Notes: a model not told the origin generated them from the letters alone. Counted from the stretch's first letter, positions 15,707-27,770 are shown. The stretch is 64,000 nt of DNA from Chondrilla cf. caribensis (GCA_964020155.1 OZ026556.1:5098267-5162266); one strand, 5' to 3'. Program-made: numbers and translations.

Positions 15707-15909
15707 ATCCTTCGTTTGTTGGGCACTTTTACCACACACGTCAACAATCTCTACAGGATGAAAGGAAAAATAGTCATTTTCACCACTTCTTACTAAAATA
15801 ATGATATACATGTCATGTGCATCACTTCATTTATGGTATATACAGAGAATATTATATAGCATACATATGTACATACACACATATATATGTACATACATAC
15901 AAACATACA

Positions 15910-15969
<60 letters not shown>

Positions 15970-18343
15970 TACGAACATACATACATACCCACACACATAC
16001 ATACATATATACATACATACATACGGGTAATTATGTTGTTATATGCCTTGGATGCTGGAGATTCTGGGAATTCTGATAAATACGACTTTCCCTCATCACA
16101 GCACTTCCCCAGACGTGGATCCAAAGGAACTTGTCCTAGAAATGGCACTCCTGTGTCTAGAGCCAGCTGTTGTCCACCTCCAGTTGAGGGAGGGAATATC
16201 TTTGACTCTTTCTAAAAGAAGCAAAGTCAAACATGTACTGATACAAGGACACAAACATGCATATAAAGTACCAATGTGTACAAAGAGGTACAAATGTCGA
16301 AAAGGTACAAATAATACACAGAGGTACACGTGTGTAAATACGGGTACAAATAATACGCAGAGGTACAGACATGCATAGCAATACAGATGAATGTTCATAC
16401 ACATACTATGGTAAGGCAGTGCACCATAACACCCCCGCACCTTGCATTTCGGACAAACAAATCCACTCATATTTTCTACAACGCCGAGGATGGGGAGGTT
16501 AACCTTTTTACAAAAATTAATTTCTTTTCGAACATCCAATAGTGATACCTCCTGAGTAAGCATATAGCACAGGAGGTAAACAACACCTTTGACATCCACT
16601 GTTCAACTGCAAAATACAACTAGCAAGTGAAAGTGACAAAGCAGCTTTAAAACGAAAGGTAACATGGTATACTATTATATCACCACCAGCATCCAATAAT
16701 CAACGCACCTGAGGTGTTGTTATGACAACAGCTCCATCCACACCAGTTCCACTCAAATACTGCACAACAGACAGGTGTTCGTCAGAAGTGCCAGGGGGAG
16801 TGTCCACCACCAGGTAGTCCAGCTCACCCCAGTCAACATCTCTGAGAAACTGCTTGATGAGTCCTGACCAAACCACAGGGAGATTGGACCAGTGTCAGTA
16901 CGGACATGTACACAGACTGGACCAGTGTCAATACAGACATGTACACAGACTGGACCAGTGTTAAACAGACATGTACACAGACTGGACCAGTGTTAAACAG
17001 ACATGTACACAGACTGGACCAGTGTCAATACAGACATGTACACATATTGGACCAGTGTCAGTACAGACATGTACACAGACTGGACCAGTGTCAGTAGACA
17101 TGTACACAGACTGGGCCAGTGTCAGTGTAGAGGTGTGAAGAAACTACACCAGTGGACCACAGCTCACCATTTTTCTTTGGTCCTCTCCAAATGACTGCGT
17201 CTTCAGGACTGGAGAGGAGAAACCCTACAGACATCACAGCCAGGTTGTCCTCAACATACTGGAGTGGACAGAGAACAGCGCATGAGCTTACTGTGAATCA
17301 GGCCACTAGGAGGAGGAGGAGTACAACAGGAGGAGGAGTACAACACGAGGAGGAGTACAACAGGAGGAGGAGTACAACAGGAGGTGGAGTACAACAGGAG
17401 GTGGAGTACAACAGGAGGTGGAGTACAACAGGAGGTGGAGTACAACAGGAGGAGGAGTACAACAGGAGGAGGAGTACAACAGGAGGAGTACAACAGGAGG
17501 AGGAGTACAACAGGAGGAGGAGTACAACAGGAGGAGTACAACAGGAGGAGGAGTACAACAGGAGGAGGAGTACAACAGGAGGAGGAGTACAACAGGAGGA
17601 GTACAACAGGAGGTGGAGTACAACAGGAGGAGGAGTACAACAGGAGGTGGAGTACAACAGAACTCACGATTGGGGACCATCCCGAGTTGCTGTGGTGGAT
17701 CTGCTCCCCCTCACACCCCATGATCTTCGGGATGGATGGGCCACATATATCGATATCCAGTAGAGCTACCTGCAATGACAAAACGAGGGAATGATGAACC
17801 AGTGAAAAGGTATTACAATACATTCTGGCATCCACTATGGTCGGTTGTACAGCTGGGTGTGAATAGACCAATCTTCAATTGTGAGCATACGCATGCACTA
17901 ATACAGCACACGCACATACAAACACACACACACCTGTCTCTGTTTATCAGAAGATAGCCCATGGGAGAGGTGGGCGGAGAAGGTACTCTTCCCCACACCT
18001 CCTTTCCCAGACAACACAAGGATTTTATGTTTCACATTGATCATCCTTTTCCTAACTTCTTCAATAGCTGCAGGTACACATGTATAATCCCCACATTCAA
18101 TTGATGTACACTCAACATTACGCCATAACACAGTATTGACAGCGTATACAGTACCTGGATCAGGAGCCCTTGGTAGACCTGATGCACAAATTGACTGGTT
18201 AGGACAACCTTCACATGCTATTGTCTTCCCTGCCTGAGTGCTTTGAGTTCCTGGACAATCTAAAGTACAAAAAGTGCTTAAACAACATCTGGTATGAGCT
18301 AAGTGTCCTTACCCTCTGGAGCATCTAGTGGTACATCAGCCAT
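15695..18343 (-). CDS. NUBP1: NUBP1, cytosolic Fe-S cluster scaffold P-loop ATPase
   Basis: Nine exons: 18343-18313, 18259-18155, 18067-17934, 17769-17668, 17258-17168, 16863-16709, 16551-16441, 16211-16025, 15750-15695. They total 972 nt, 323 aa (human 320). The N-terminal cluster motif is exactly C12-x13-C26-x2-C29-x5-C35. The deviant Walker A is at residues 66-73 (GKGGVGKS). [27 protein letters not shown] and the bridging CPKC pair follow. NUBP1 with NUBP2 assembles 4Fe-4S clusters for cytosolic and nuclear proteins. The usual C-terminus ends near ...IQEFC; here IVDVC is followed by 12 extra residues, the last three codons being ATG AAA ATG before TGA. These overlap the NAT9 start. Two introns hold minisatellites next to their donors. 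The start is head-to-head with the zinc-finger gene. Confidence 0.96.
15908..15966. repeat. CA microsatellite in the last NUBP1 intron
   Basis: Uninterrupted CA run flanked by ATAC-rich tetranucleotide repeats (about 15880-16024). Confidence 0.93.
16880..17135. repeat. 32-35 bp minisatellite in a NUBP1 intron
   Basis: About eight units of GGACCAGTGTCAATACAGAC + ATGTACACAGACT. The array starts about 30 bp after the donor at 17167 (minus strand). Confidence 0.92.
17308..17660. repeat. 14-17 bp minisatellite (GGAGGAGTACAACA) in a NUBP1 intron
   Basis: More than 20 units. On the minus strand it starts within about 6 bp of the GTGAGTT donor at 17667. The long open frames across it are repeat artefacts. 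Confidence 0.95.
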
Positions 18344-18457
18344 TTTCTAAGTTAATCCGCGTTCCGGTTTAAAATACACCCAATTCAGAACGGGAACCCA
18401 TACAATAAACAATGTCTTCTTTGTTCTATCGGTAATAATTAATGTGCAATCTTACTG
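18344..18457. promoter_or_regulatory. inferred bidirectional promoter, NUBP1 / zinc-finger gene
   Basis: 114 bp separate the diverging ATGs. A short upstream ORF for the plus gene (ATG at about 18413, 7 codons) and an out-of-frame overlapping ATG lie within it. Function is inferred from geometry. Confidence 0.45.
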
Positions 18458-21400
18458 ATGAGTATTGCAACACTCACGCAGCCTGAAAATGACTCGGAGA
18501 CCCAGAATGAAGACGAAGCAAACCCACAGCATCCATTGCTGAAGAAAAGCGACCTACCAAAAACTGCAGAAGTTAAAACAGCAGCGATAGCAAACAGTGA
18601 AGAGAATAGCCTAGCGAAATCGAGCGTTATCAAGAATTCAATTCATCCAAGTGTGTGCAGTATCGGTAGCGCTGACCACTACTCGCAGTCTGTATGTCGC
18701 ATGTGTGTAAACCCGACTACAGCTAGAAGCCAGAAAGCGAAGCGCAGACGCTGTATCCAACTTGATGACGGTGCATACATCGCCTGTCGATATTGTAGGA
18801 GAAAGTTTAGGTTCACCGAGGATCTCACGAGGCACATAAGCAGTTACCATCGCAGCGTAAGTTCGGGTGAGTTGAAAAATTAACGAAATTCATAGTCTTT
18901 GTTTCCAGTCTCGCACGCGCGCATGCGCACGTCGATAGCGCGTAGTCCAAAATACTTTCCCTCATGTTATACCAGTGATCGATTTAATTGTATGCTTCAT
19001 TCCTCCATGCAGTCACCACCAGCCCTTCTCCATCAAGTGAGCCTTGCACCCCGATGCATCAAGATACTGACAGAGTTGAATATGGGTTTATATCGGATGA
19101 AGAAATGTCTCCAACCACTAGTGCCTTGTTTGCCATTGTTAGTCAAAACCAACTACACTCTCCATCTTCTTCATCCCTTCCAAGGTCAACTAGACCAGAC
19201 CCTCTGACAGAAGATCCCGTTGCAAGGTTCCTCAACCTGGACCTCGCAGGGCAAGAATCCAGTCGATCCTCTCTCCAGTCCTTCAACAAGCAGACACAAA
19301 GCTCTGCAAGCCAAACAAGAACTTCAGATATTGTTAACCAAACATCCACTAGCACCCCCAAAACCATACAGAGCAGTACAGTGTCTTTGAGTTCACCATT
19401 TAGTGCCAGTAGCTCCATCAGAAGTCCAGCCAGTGCTTTTCAGGATCTCTTATCGACTATAAATATGGCTCCCGATACACCAGAAGTTGTTTACCTCAAT
19501 CCCAGTCCCTCGATATCAACCATCCTGGCTTCACCTTCCTGCAGCGGTAGTGAGTCAGGAAAAGGTCATCAAGTTCCAAGTACAACAGCAAGACCAATTG
19601 GTGACGACAAAGCAGTATCAACCCCAGCCCACAGAACGCACACAGCTGGAGCTCAGAACCTCACCACAACATATAGCATTACAATCAGTGACAACTTCAC
19701 CCCTCCCAGCTCCAATCAGTCTCCATCCACCCTACAGACCAGCGATGATGTTTCCTCTGATAAGAGAAGTCGACTTGATTTTTTGTCCCACTCGTTGAAT
19801 GACAGCCAGCAATCAGCATACAACCAGCGTTCAAACAGTTCCAGGAGTAATTCGCAATCATCGTCTAATGCCATTTGCATGAAGTACCCATGTGAGGCCA
19901 GCGGCTGCAACAGAGCCTACCTGCACAAGAAGGATCTAATACGTCACATGAGAATGGTGCACAACTCCTCCCCTCATCTCATGGAAGCCACTATGGTTGT
20001 TGTGCCGCCACGCCCCAACATCTGCGGGGTGGACGGCTGTATGAAGTCGTACATCCATCACAAGGACCTCATCCGGCACCAACGACAGGTCCACTTTCCA
20101 GCAATGAATAACCTGGGGGCCATTCAGAAGCGATACCCCTGTGACTATCCTCATTGTACAAAGTCGTACATCCATAAAAAAGATTTGATTCGTCACAAGA
20201 GACTGTTCCACACTGACACCTCCACTCACCCAACTGTGCCCGAGCCGATTATCATTGAGGAAGATGAAGAATCCATGGGGGGAACCCCATCTCATTACTA
20301 TGACCAGTATAATGATGACTCATCCTTAGACATGATTCCTCACTCTGGAGGTAGTGACCACAACCTAGCTGAGACCTCTGATACACTTGCGTCGTTGGAC
20401 CGAGGGGGACGAACATTGGATGATCATCATCACCACCATCACCATCATCATCACCATCATCCCAGCTGTCCTAATCACCCTCGTAACTATCCCCTGTCTC
20501 CGCCTCACCATCACCCAAATTGCTCACACCATCACTCACACTATTACAGCAGAAACGAGATTAGCGGCAGTCACCAGATGTCAGGCTCAGATGTCGGAGT
20601 ATCCACTAGGAACCAGGAAGTGGGTGTGTCAACAAGAAGTCAGGAAGTGGGTGTGTCGACAAGAAGTCAGGAAGTGTGTGTGTCGACAAGAAGTCAGGAA
20701 GTGAGTGTGTCCACAAGAAATGAAGAAGTAGACATTCATATGAGAAATCAAGAATTGGGTGTATCTACAAGAAATCAAGAAGTGGGTGTGTCCACAAGAA
20801 ATCAAGAAGTGGGCGTATCTACAAGAAATCAAGAAGTGGGTTTGTCCACAAGAAATCAAGAAGTGGGTGTGTCCACAAGAAATCAAGAAGTGGGTGTGTC
20901 CACAAGAAATCAACAATCATTGGAAGATGTATTTTGTACTCACATGACTGAGAGTCAGCCTTTAATGGCAGGAACAACCTCAGCGGAATCAAACACCTTG
21001 GCAGAATTGATAGAGACTACAATACTAAGCCAGAAGAGCCCTTGGAGCAGCCTGCTTTCTGGGATTAACTTGCCATCACCTGCCCCCACATCAACCACAA
21101 CAAACAAAACATCTCACCCACATCAAGTTGAGGGTAGTGCTTCAGAATTTGTTTTGTCTCCACCTCAGAGTACATCACATCATCTCTATGTAGATGCAAA
21201 CACCTCTCATGGATCTGCAATTCATAGTCCAAGTCGAATTTCCTCAGAAACCGGGAGCTTATCAAAACACCATCAACAACAAACTATTTCTGTAATGCAC
21301 CATTCACATCATCACCAGCAGCATGTTCCACAACAACAACAACAACAACAACATGTGCAACAACAACAACATGTGCAACAACAACAACATGTGCAACAAC

Positions 21401-22626
21401 AACAACAACAACAACATGTACAGCACACTATGAGAGCAGAAGCTGGCACTCAGGTTGGTCCTACTGGTTCAGCACCAAGTACCATCACCAGACAGTACTC
21501 CCCGCCACCTCAGCGTAGATTTGGGATGGTGTCCCCAACAACGTTGTTCTGCGACGAACCGGGATTCAGTCACCACCAAGATGACCAGTACCAACCTCCT
21601 ACAAAGAGACCAACTCTCTGCGATGCTTCTGTCCAGACTGCAGATGGTCCAGAGGAGAGCGATCCTGTCAACCTTCCTCAGCAGTTCAGTGCCCTTCACA
21701 ACAGACGGAGCATTGAAGTACCCTCTCCTACTTACTACCCCACCAGCACCGTGTACGCATCTCACACTGCTCCCACCAGCAATACTGACATGCCAATGTA
21801 CTCCTCCAGCCAGCCTTCAGGGAGAGGGGAGGGATTCTCACATCGGTCCCCTCCCATCAGTCCCTATTCCTCACACTACGAATGGAGCCCTTCTGAATAC
21901 TACGATACTGATGAGGAGGACTACCCACTCACACCGGACCCTCACACTTGTTCCTGCGGACGGTCCATCAGACCCTCTCGAGCCCCCATCTCCTACAATC
22001 CTCACCATAGCGCCTTCACCCCACTTCACAGACCTAGAAGAAGTATCCATGGTTACAGTACACACGACCACCAAATGGACCACTCACATGCAGAGCATCG
22101 TTGGCAGGCTCCGTTGCATGCCCCACACCCAAGTAGGTCACATGACATTGAACGCTATCCACCCATAGAGGGGTGGAGACTGTCAAGACATCGACGTAAC
22201 ACAGACCCTTCACATTCCTCCTCCACCACTCCTCATCACACTTTCAGCAACGACTCTGTGACTTACAGTGAACAGACACCACACGTGGTACACAGGAGAA
22301 GTGATTCTCCTGCCTTCTCATCACGGTACAGAAGCTCTTCCTGCACAGAGAGAGAAACAACACACCAACCACCACCACCACCACCACAACCACCACCGCC
22401 ACCACAACCACCACCACAACAACAACAACAACAACAACAATCCCGCACTTCTCGGACTGCACCACGTCTGGGTCATTCTCAGACAGCTGCTTCAAGCTCC
22501 CGTAGACAGGATCGACAGAGAGAGGAGAGCGAGCGCAGCCTCAGCCCACTCACCCTTCGATTGCTTGCCCTCACAAGAAGAACCATGCCTAATGACTTCA
22601 AAAATAGGCACCATTCACAAAAGTGA
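18458..22626 (+). CDS. large C2H2 zinc-finger protein with low-complexity and nonapeptide repeats
   Basis: Two exons, 18458-18866 (GTGAGT donor) and 19013-22626, join in phase to 1340 aa. One finger in exon 1 reads C-x2-C-x12-H-x4-H (ACRYCRRKF). Three tandem fingers at about 19885-20205 share the form C-x4-C-x12-H-x4-H with the strongly conserved core Y-x-H-K/H-KDLIRH. Then come a poly-His tract (20425-20460), 12 copies of a nine-residue unit VGVSTRNQE (20593-20916), Gln-rich runs (21322-21420), and Pro/Gln tracts (22370-22440). The long S/T/P/Q-rich regions suggest a disordered transcription regulator. I cannot place it in a named family; the tandem KDLIRH fingers do not match KLF, GLI, ZIC or SNAI. 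Nuclear DNA binding is an inference from the fingers. Confidence 0.85.
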
Positions 22627-22853
22627 TGGCCATTTTCTCTGTAAATGTACAAATGTATGTAATTATTGTAGTTTGTAGAGTTCGTGTTTTTATATTATAT
22701 ATATTTTGTATAGTTATTATGTAGTTGGTCTCAGTATGTACTGATATATGTGAAAAATATTCAAAATTATTCATAATAATAATTATGAATTAGTTTATAC
22801 ATGAAAATTAATAGAAAGATATTAATAGATTGATGACACCATGGAATTTCCTG
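22627..22853. other. convergent 3' region between zinc-finger gene and NOL8
   Basis: 227 bp of AT-rich DNA between two facing stop codons. It must hold both 3' UTR ends; no gene is seen. Confidence 0.5.
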
Positions 22854-25016
22854 TTAAACACCTAACTTCCTCTTCCTGGATCTAAGCACATCCTTCCTCC
22901 TCTGCCTAAAACTTTGCTTGAATCTCCTCCTCAAGTCTGGCCATTTGTTATTGAGTTCTTCTAATGAGGTCTGTCTCTTGAATTGCGTACTAAGTCTATT
23001 CCTAAGGTCAGTTCTTGGATGGAAGAAGAAAAGTGTTGTGTTGCTGGAGGGAGGTTGGCCTAGGAGTGATGGCTTAGTACACTGAAGCTCTTCTCCACTG
23101 GTGCTTGTGTCATCCTTCTCGTGGAGCCCCATTGATCTGCCCAAAGTCTTTTCTACTTCAACAAGTTCTTCGGTACCATGGTCGTTGGTGGGAAGGAGAG
23201 AGTTTGGCTTATCCATGGATGTTGAGTCTTTGAACAAAGAACCAAATTTGAATTCTCCTGCTTGCTCTTCATTCCCTCCGCTGAAGGCTTTCTTCAAGTC
23301 ACCATGAACAGAATAGTAACGTTCTTTAGTACACGTTTGGTTGTCAGTGTGTATGTCACACTCCACATCTTTGGATTCACTTGGACTCTTTATATCCATT
23401 TTAACGTCATTCTCCTCTGCAATGTGCTTTGAGATGGATTCATTTAGTTCCAGGTCACGACAGGTGTCAGATTCTGGGTCATATCTCAGTGGTTGAAACA
23501 GATCCAAATCGTTGTATGCAGGGTCTCCATCAACTCTGGCATGAGCTTTCATTCCTAAAAGCTGATCCACTATTCCGAGTGCCATATTTCTTTCCTCGGT
23601 AATTTGTTTGGAAAACAATTTGTCTTCATTATCGGTAGATTCAGCCTCCTCACTGTTACTCTCGTCACTATGGAAACGTTCATCTAATTGAAATCGTTTG
23701 TCCCCTCCAATTCGTTGCTGCAATTTGAACAGTTTCTCTCCCGCTTTCCCTTCGAATTGAGGCTTCTGTTTGAAATGTTTCTCAATCTCCTCCTCTTCGG
23801 AATCACTTGAGTCAGTGAAGAGCTGCATCGACTGAGATTTACTGCTGGCAACACTACCACTTTTACTACTGCCCTTTACTTCTTCCACAATCTCATCAGC
23901 AACACTGTCATCTGACCTGATGGATTCATCACTGTCATCTGACCGAAAGGATTCATCACTGTTGTCGCTATCAAAAATAATATGGGTAACGTTTGGTTTT
24001 GAGTCTAAGGAAATTCGGAGTTGTTTACTTCGAAGGCGCATTTCACCCAGGGCTCGTCTCCTCCTCTCCTCTGATTTGATTCTCTTCGATTCACAAGAGT
24101 CACTTTCCACTAGGCTGTTATTGGGCTCAGGCTCTGACTCCTTCCTGCACATCAGAGACGTCATTATTGGAAGGTAATTGGCATCATCTTTCTCAGCAAG
24201 CAGTGACCTAACCACTGGAACCTGGCTCTCTTCAACATCATGATCACCATCACTCTCACTCTCACTATCACCATCATCCTTACTGTCATTACCTCCGTTA
24301 TGATCAACATCCTTCCTCCCATGATCACTTCCATCCTCCTCCCTACTGTCACCACACCCAGACAACACATCTTTCACAGGTCCTGTCACATCACAGCCAC
24401 CAAAATTCCAAGTCAAATTGGAAACAGGCTTCTCCACATCATCAATGTCAAGTTTCTTGTAACGTTTTGCTCTTACGTCTCTTTTTCTCCCAACGTCACT
24501 CTTTTCAAAGAACTGATACCTTTTACTTCCCAGTTTTCTGTCACCGTCGAACTGAGTAGCAGTATTTCTCTGTAACTTTTCTACCATTTCCACTCTTTCT
24601 CTCTTGAGACGGTCAAGGGAGCTCTCCTTAGCGAGCTGGATGGTAATAGTCTCTCCTCTCCATTTTGCCTTTTTATAGGTAGTGACACATCGCTGGAAGC
24701 TCTTATCGCTCATGAGCACCTCAATAAATGCAAATGTCTTCACTGATGTCATAAAAAGCAAAAGTACACGTGAATCACAACAGACCATATGATATGATAA
24801 CTATGCACAGATATCAGTAGCTATGAAAGTTTCTTCAACTACAAAACATCAAATAAACTAACCAGGAAAATCGGAATCTGGCTGTCTGGAGATCTTCTGC
24901 ACGGATAAAACACGACCATATTTCTGGAATAGATTTTTAACTTCTTGTTCACTAACGCTATGATGCAGACCACCAATGAATACTCTCTTTCGCTCCGCTT
25001 CTTCTTCGTCGGCCAT
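22854..25016 (-). CDS. NOL8: NOL8-like nucleolar RRM protein
   Basis: Two exons, 25016-24863 and 24742-22854, total 2043 nt, 680 aa. The RRM at the N-terminus has RNP2 (VFIGGL) and RNP1 (KTFAFIEV) separated by the intron, followed by KAKWRGETITIQLAKES, which matches the NOL8-specific end of the RRM (KWKGG...IQLAKESFL). The middle is acidic and Ser/Asp-rich with repeated DSDDSDES-type blocks. The basic C-terminus (RRRFKQSFRQRRK) resembles nucleolar targeting sequence. In human cells NOL8 is needed for ribosome biogenesis and growth. Human NOL8 is longer, and the middle is poorly conserved. The start is 26 bp from the ceramidase-like ATG on the other strand. Confidence 0.88.
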
Positions 25017-25042
25017 TTTGGTATTAGTCACGTGCTTGTTCC
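25017..25042. promoter_or_regulatory. 26-bp gap between diverging starts, NOL8 / ceramidase-like
   Basis: Contains a CACGTG E-box (TCACGTGC, about 25027-25034). The gap is too short for two separate 5' UTRs and promoters, so the transcripts probably overlap or have very short leaders. Confidence 0.45.
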
Positions 25043-27770
25043 ATGGTTCACCTCTCGGCCATCATGCAAGGATTGGGAGTTCATTTATGTTTGTGTGTTT
25101 TGCTCCTATGCCATTCGGTGGATGCTCAGTTGAGGGTTGGCGTTGCTAAAGTCAATGGTTGGTTGTATCTTCCGGCATAGTCTATCTATCCCAACCATTT
25201 GCAGTATGTTTCATAGATGTAGTTCCTTTCTCCAGCAACTTTACCAGTTGGAGTGCCGCTTGGTGGATATAGCGCTAGGAAGACAGCTATCTGGCCCATA
25301 CCAGAGCCAACCAAGTACACGACAGTAAGTCGCTATGTTGTCTGGAAGTTGGAACCGTTAAGTTACCAGTCGTGTCTATGCTCCAACCATCAGTGGATGA
25401 AACCCAGCACGGGACACTTAGAACCGACTTGGGCTAAAGCCGTAGTTATTAGTGACGGGAAGGAATCCTTCTGTTTCGTCACAATTGATGCTATCGGGGC
25501 AGATGGGACCTTGAGGAAGATGGCATACGACATAGCAGCGGACAAAGGGTTCCCGGTACCCTACAGCAACTTGGCCTTGCATGGCTCTCACACACACAGT
25601 GGACCAGGTGGGATCACGGATGAATTCTTGTGGGAAGTTGCTCCAGCAATGGACCTGGTAGTCCCGGAGCTTCAGACTTTGATGGCCAGCCATGTTGCAG
25701 CAGCCATGTTACAGGCCGCAGAGGCGCTACAGCCAGCAGTGATGGGGATTGGTGAGCCACGCCCTCTAACTTTAGTGGATGCACTGAACCACACCCTCTA
25801 ACTTTAGTGGATGCACTGAACCACACCCTCTAACTTTAGTGGATGCACTGAACCACACCCTCTAACTTTAGTGGATGCACTGAACCACTCCCTCTAACTT
25901 TAGTGGATGCACTGAACCACACCCTCTAACTTTAGTGGATGCACTGAACCACTCCCTCTAACTTTAGTGGATGCACTGAACCACACCCTCTAACTTTAGT
26001 GGATGCACTGAACCACACCCTCTAACTTTAGTGGATGCACTGGACCACACCCTCTAACTTTAGTGGATGCACTGGACCACACCCTCTAACATTATTGGCA
26101 TATATTGAACCACACCATTGGATGTCATTGTTGTGTATTGGACCACATATCCCCTTAGTATTATTGACATATAAACAGTGCTCTCTACTATCTTGTATAT
26201 GTGCACCAGACACTATTGGCATAGTCAAGACCACATCCAACACACATGCCACACTAGTGACCACTGCTCAGGTCATAGGCCTGACTAATGGCTGTTGTGG
26301 TTTGCACGCTAGGAGTACAGTTTCAGTTATTACAATATTGCTTGGAGGAATGTTGTTGCGACTTGAAAGGGTTTCTGTAAGGTAACACCCAGATGTTGAT
26401 TGGGAGTGGATACATTGTGTGTGTGCACCCCTTACAGGCCTGGGGGAACTTCACAATGTGACCGTTAACAGGAGAGCACGCATCAGTCCCTACCTCAACA
26501 AGGACTCCATTGATCCCAATCTGGCTGTCATCAGGTTTGATGATAGTGATGGGAAGCCATTAGCTACTGTGTGGAACTTTGCCATCCATGGAGTGTGCTG
26601 GGGGGCTGATCAGCTGTTGTCCAATGGGGACATCATGGGCGGGGCCAACGAGGCTATTGAGTCTCTGGTTGGTGGTGTGTCTCTCTTCATCAATGCCGAT
26701 GCCGGGGACATAGATCCAGGTTCGGGTGTGCACCTTGATGTTTATGACTGACTTTAATGTGCTCGTGTTATCATAAGTATCATGAATTCCAAGGGGTATG
26801 AAGGGATATGTTGTCTTTCTAGTTATGAGGTTCTGATCTCACATTTTATGCTACAAAAGTGGTGGCAGTGCCCTCTCAATCCAATTGTGTTCATTAGCAT
26901 TTGATACTGACGTTTTCAATTGAAATCAACCTGGAATCGTTGATCTCCTGTTGTTCCTTCTCAGCCCTGAAGTCACTGCTCTCTCTCTCTGTCCTTTCCT
27001 CAGCTCCAAGTACTTGTGCAGGGAAGCCAAAGTATGCTGGAGCACCAGTGATAGCTGAACATGTGGAGAAGATTAGGTCTTCCATCCCAACTTCTTCTAG
27101 TGTTTCTCTTCAATCCCACTCAGTAGTGATCCCCTTTGGAGAGACAGATTTGAACCTCACCCTAGCTCGTGTTGAGAACTGTACTCACGGTGGTCCATTG
27201 GACATCTGCTCCCTCTGCACAAGGGTAGGTTCCCCGGTGTACTGGGTGCCCAGCAGCCTTGTCACTAAGGGCCTCCCAGGTGTATGTGACTTTCCATAAC
27301 TGCTCCATGAGCCTATTCTGCCTCAGTAGCAGTATTTAGCCCCACCCCTCTCCCCTCCCCCACAGTTGAAATGTGATGCTAACATACACCTTGACGAGAG
27401 TTGGGTGGAGGAGAACCCAACCTTCAGTGCTTTCCGGTTTGACATTGCTGGTAAGCATTCCTTACTGCTGACTGCTCCGGGAGAGGCCCTCTCAGAACTA
27501 GGCTTTCAAGTGAGAAAAGATGTACAGGAATTGGGATTTGACTACCTAATATTTGCTGGGTGAGTCTTGGTGTCAATGAGCGGTATGGCAGATGTTGAGT
27601 CAACGCTGTCCTCTGCTCACAGCTACAGCAACAACCACATGGGGTACTTTGCCACTGTCAGGGAATATGATGTGGGCGGGTACGAGTCCCTCTTGACGAT
27701 GTGGGGGGTGGGGACAGCTGAGAAGATAAGACAGAGTATGAAGTCCACAGCATCCAAGATCAAGCCTTGA
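25043..27770 (+). CDS. secreted neutral/alkaline ceramidase-like protein, nucleophile position altered
   Basis: Seven exons: 25043-25157, 25236-25324, 25394-25751, 26438-26719, 27004-27224, 27366-27559, 27623-27770. They total 1407 nt, 468 aa (human ASAH2 about 780), so it corresponds mainly to the N-terminal catalytic domain. A signal peptide precedes DAQLRVGVAKVN. Metal-ligand motifs are kept: HTHSGPGG, WNFAIHG, TAPGEALSELG and the Tyr-containing NNHMGYFAT. The nucleophile motif GDVSPN of neutral ceramidases is here AGDIDP, with Asp at residue 280 where Ser is expected. Neutral ceramidases hydrolyse ceramide to sphingosine at the cell surface or lumen; the substitution makes that reaction doubtful. 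Intron 3 is filled by a minisatellite. It converges on PHF5A. Confidence 0.85.
25757..26100. repeat. 34-bp minisatellite starting at ceramidase-like intron 3 donor
   Basis: About ten units of CCCTCTAACTTTAGTGGATG + CACTGAACCACA. The array begins about 6 bp after the GTGAGC donor at 25752. Confidence 0.95.

Noticed and set aside
17152..17871. 200-codon open frames on both strands over the GGAGGAGTACAACA array
   Set aside because: The unit lacks stops in several frames; the only real coding part is the NUBP1 exon 17769-17668 and the exon 17258-17168.
21469..22168. Second long plus-strand frame inside the zinc-finger exon
   Set aside because: Out-of-frame shadow of the Pro/Ser-rich coding sequence; the main frame runs uninterrupted to 22626.
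25757..26100. CRISPR-array-like regular repeats (also at 14038, 48770, 57795)
   Set aside because: Units are contiguous with no unique spacers, and they lie in animal introns; these are minisatellites.
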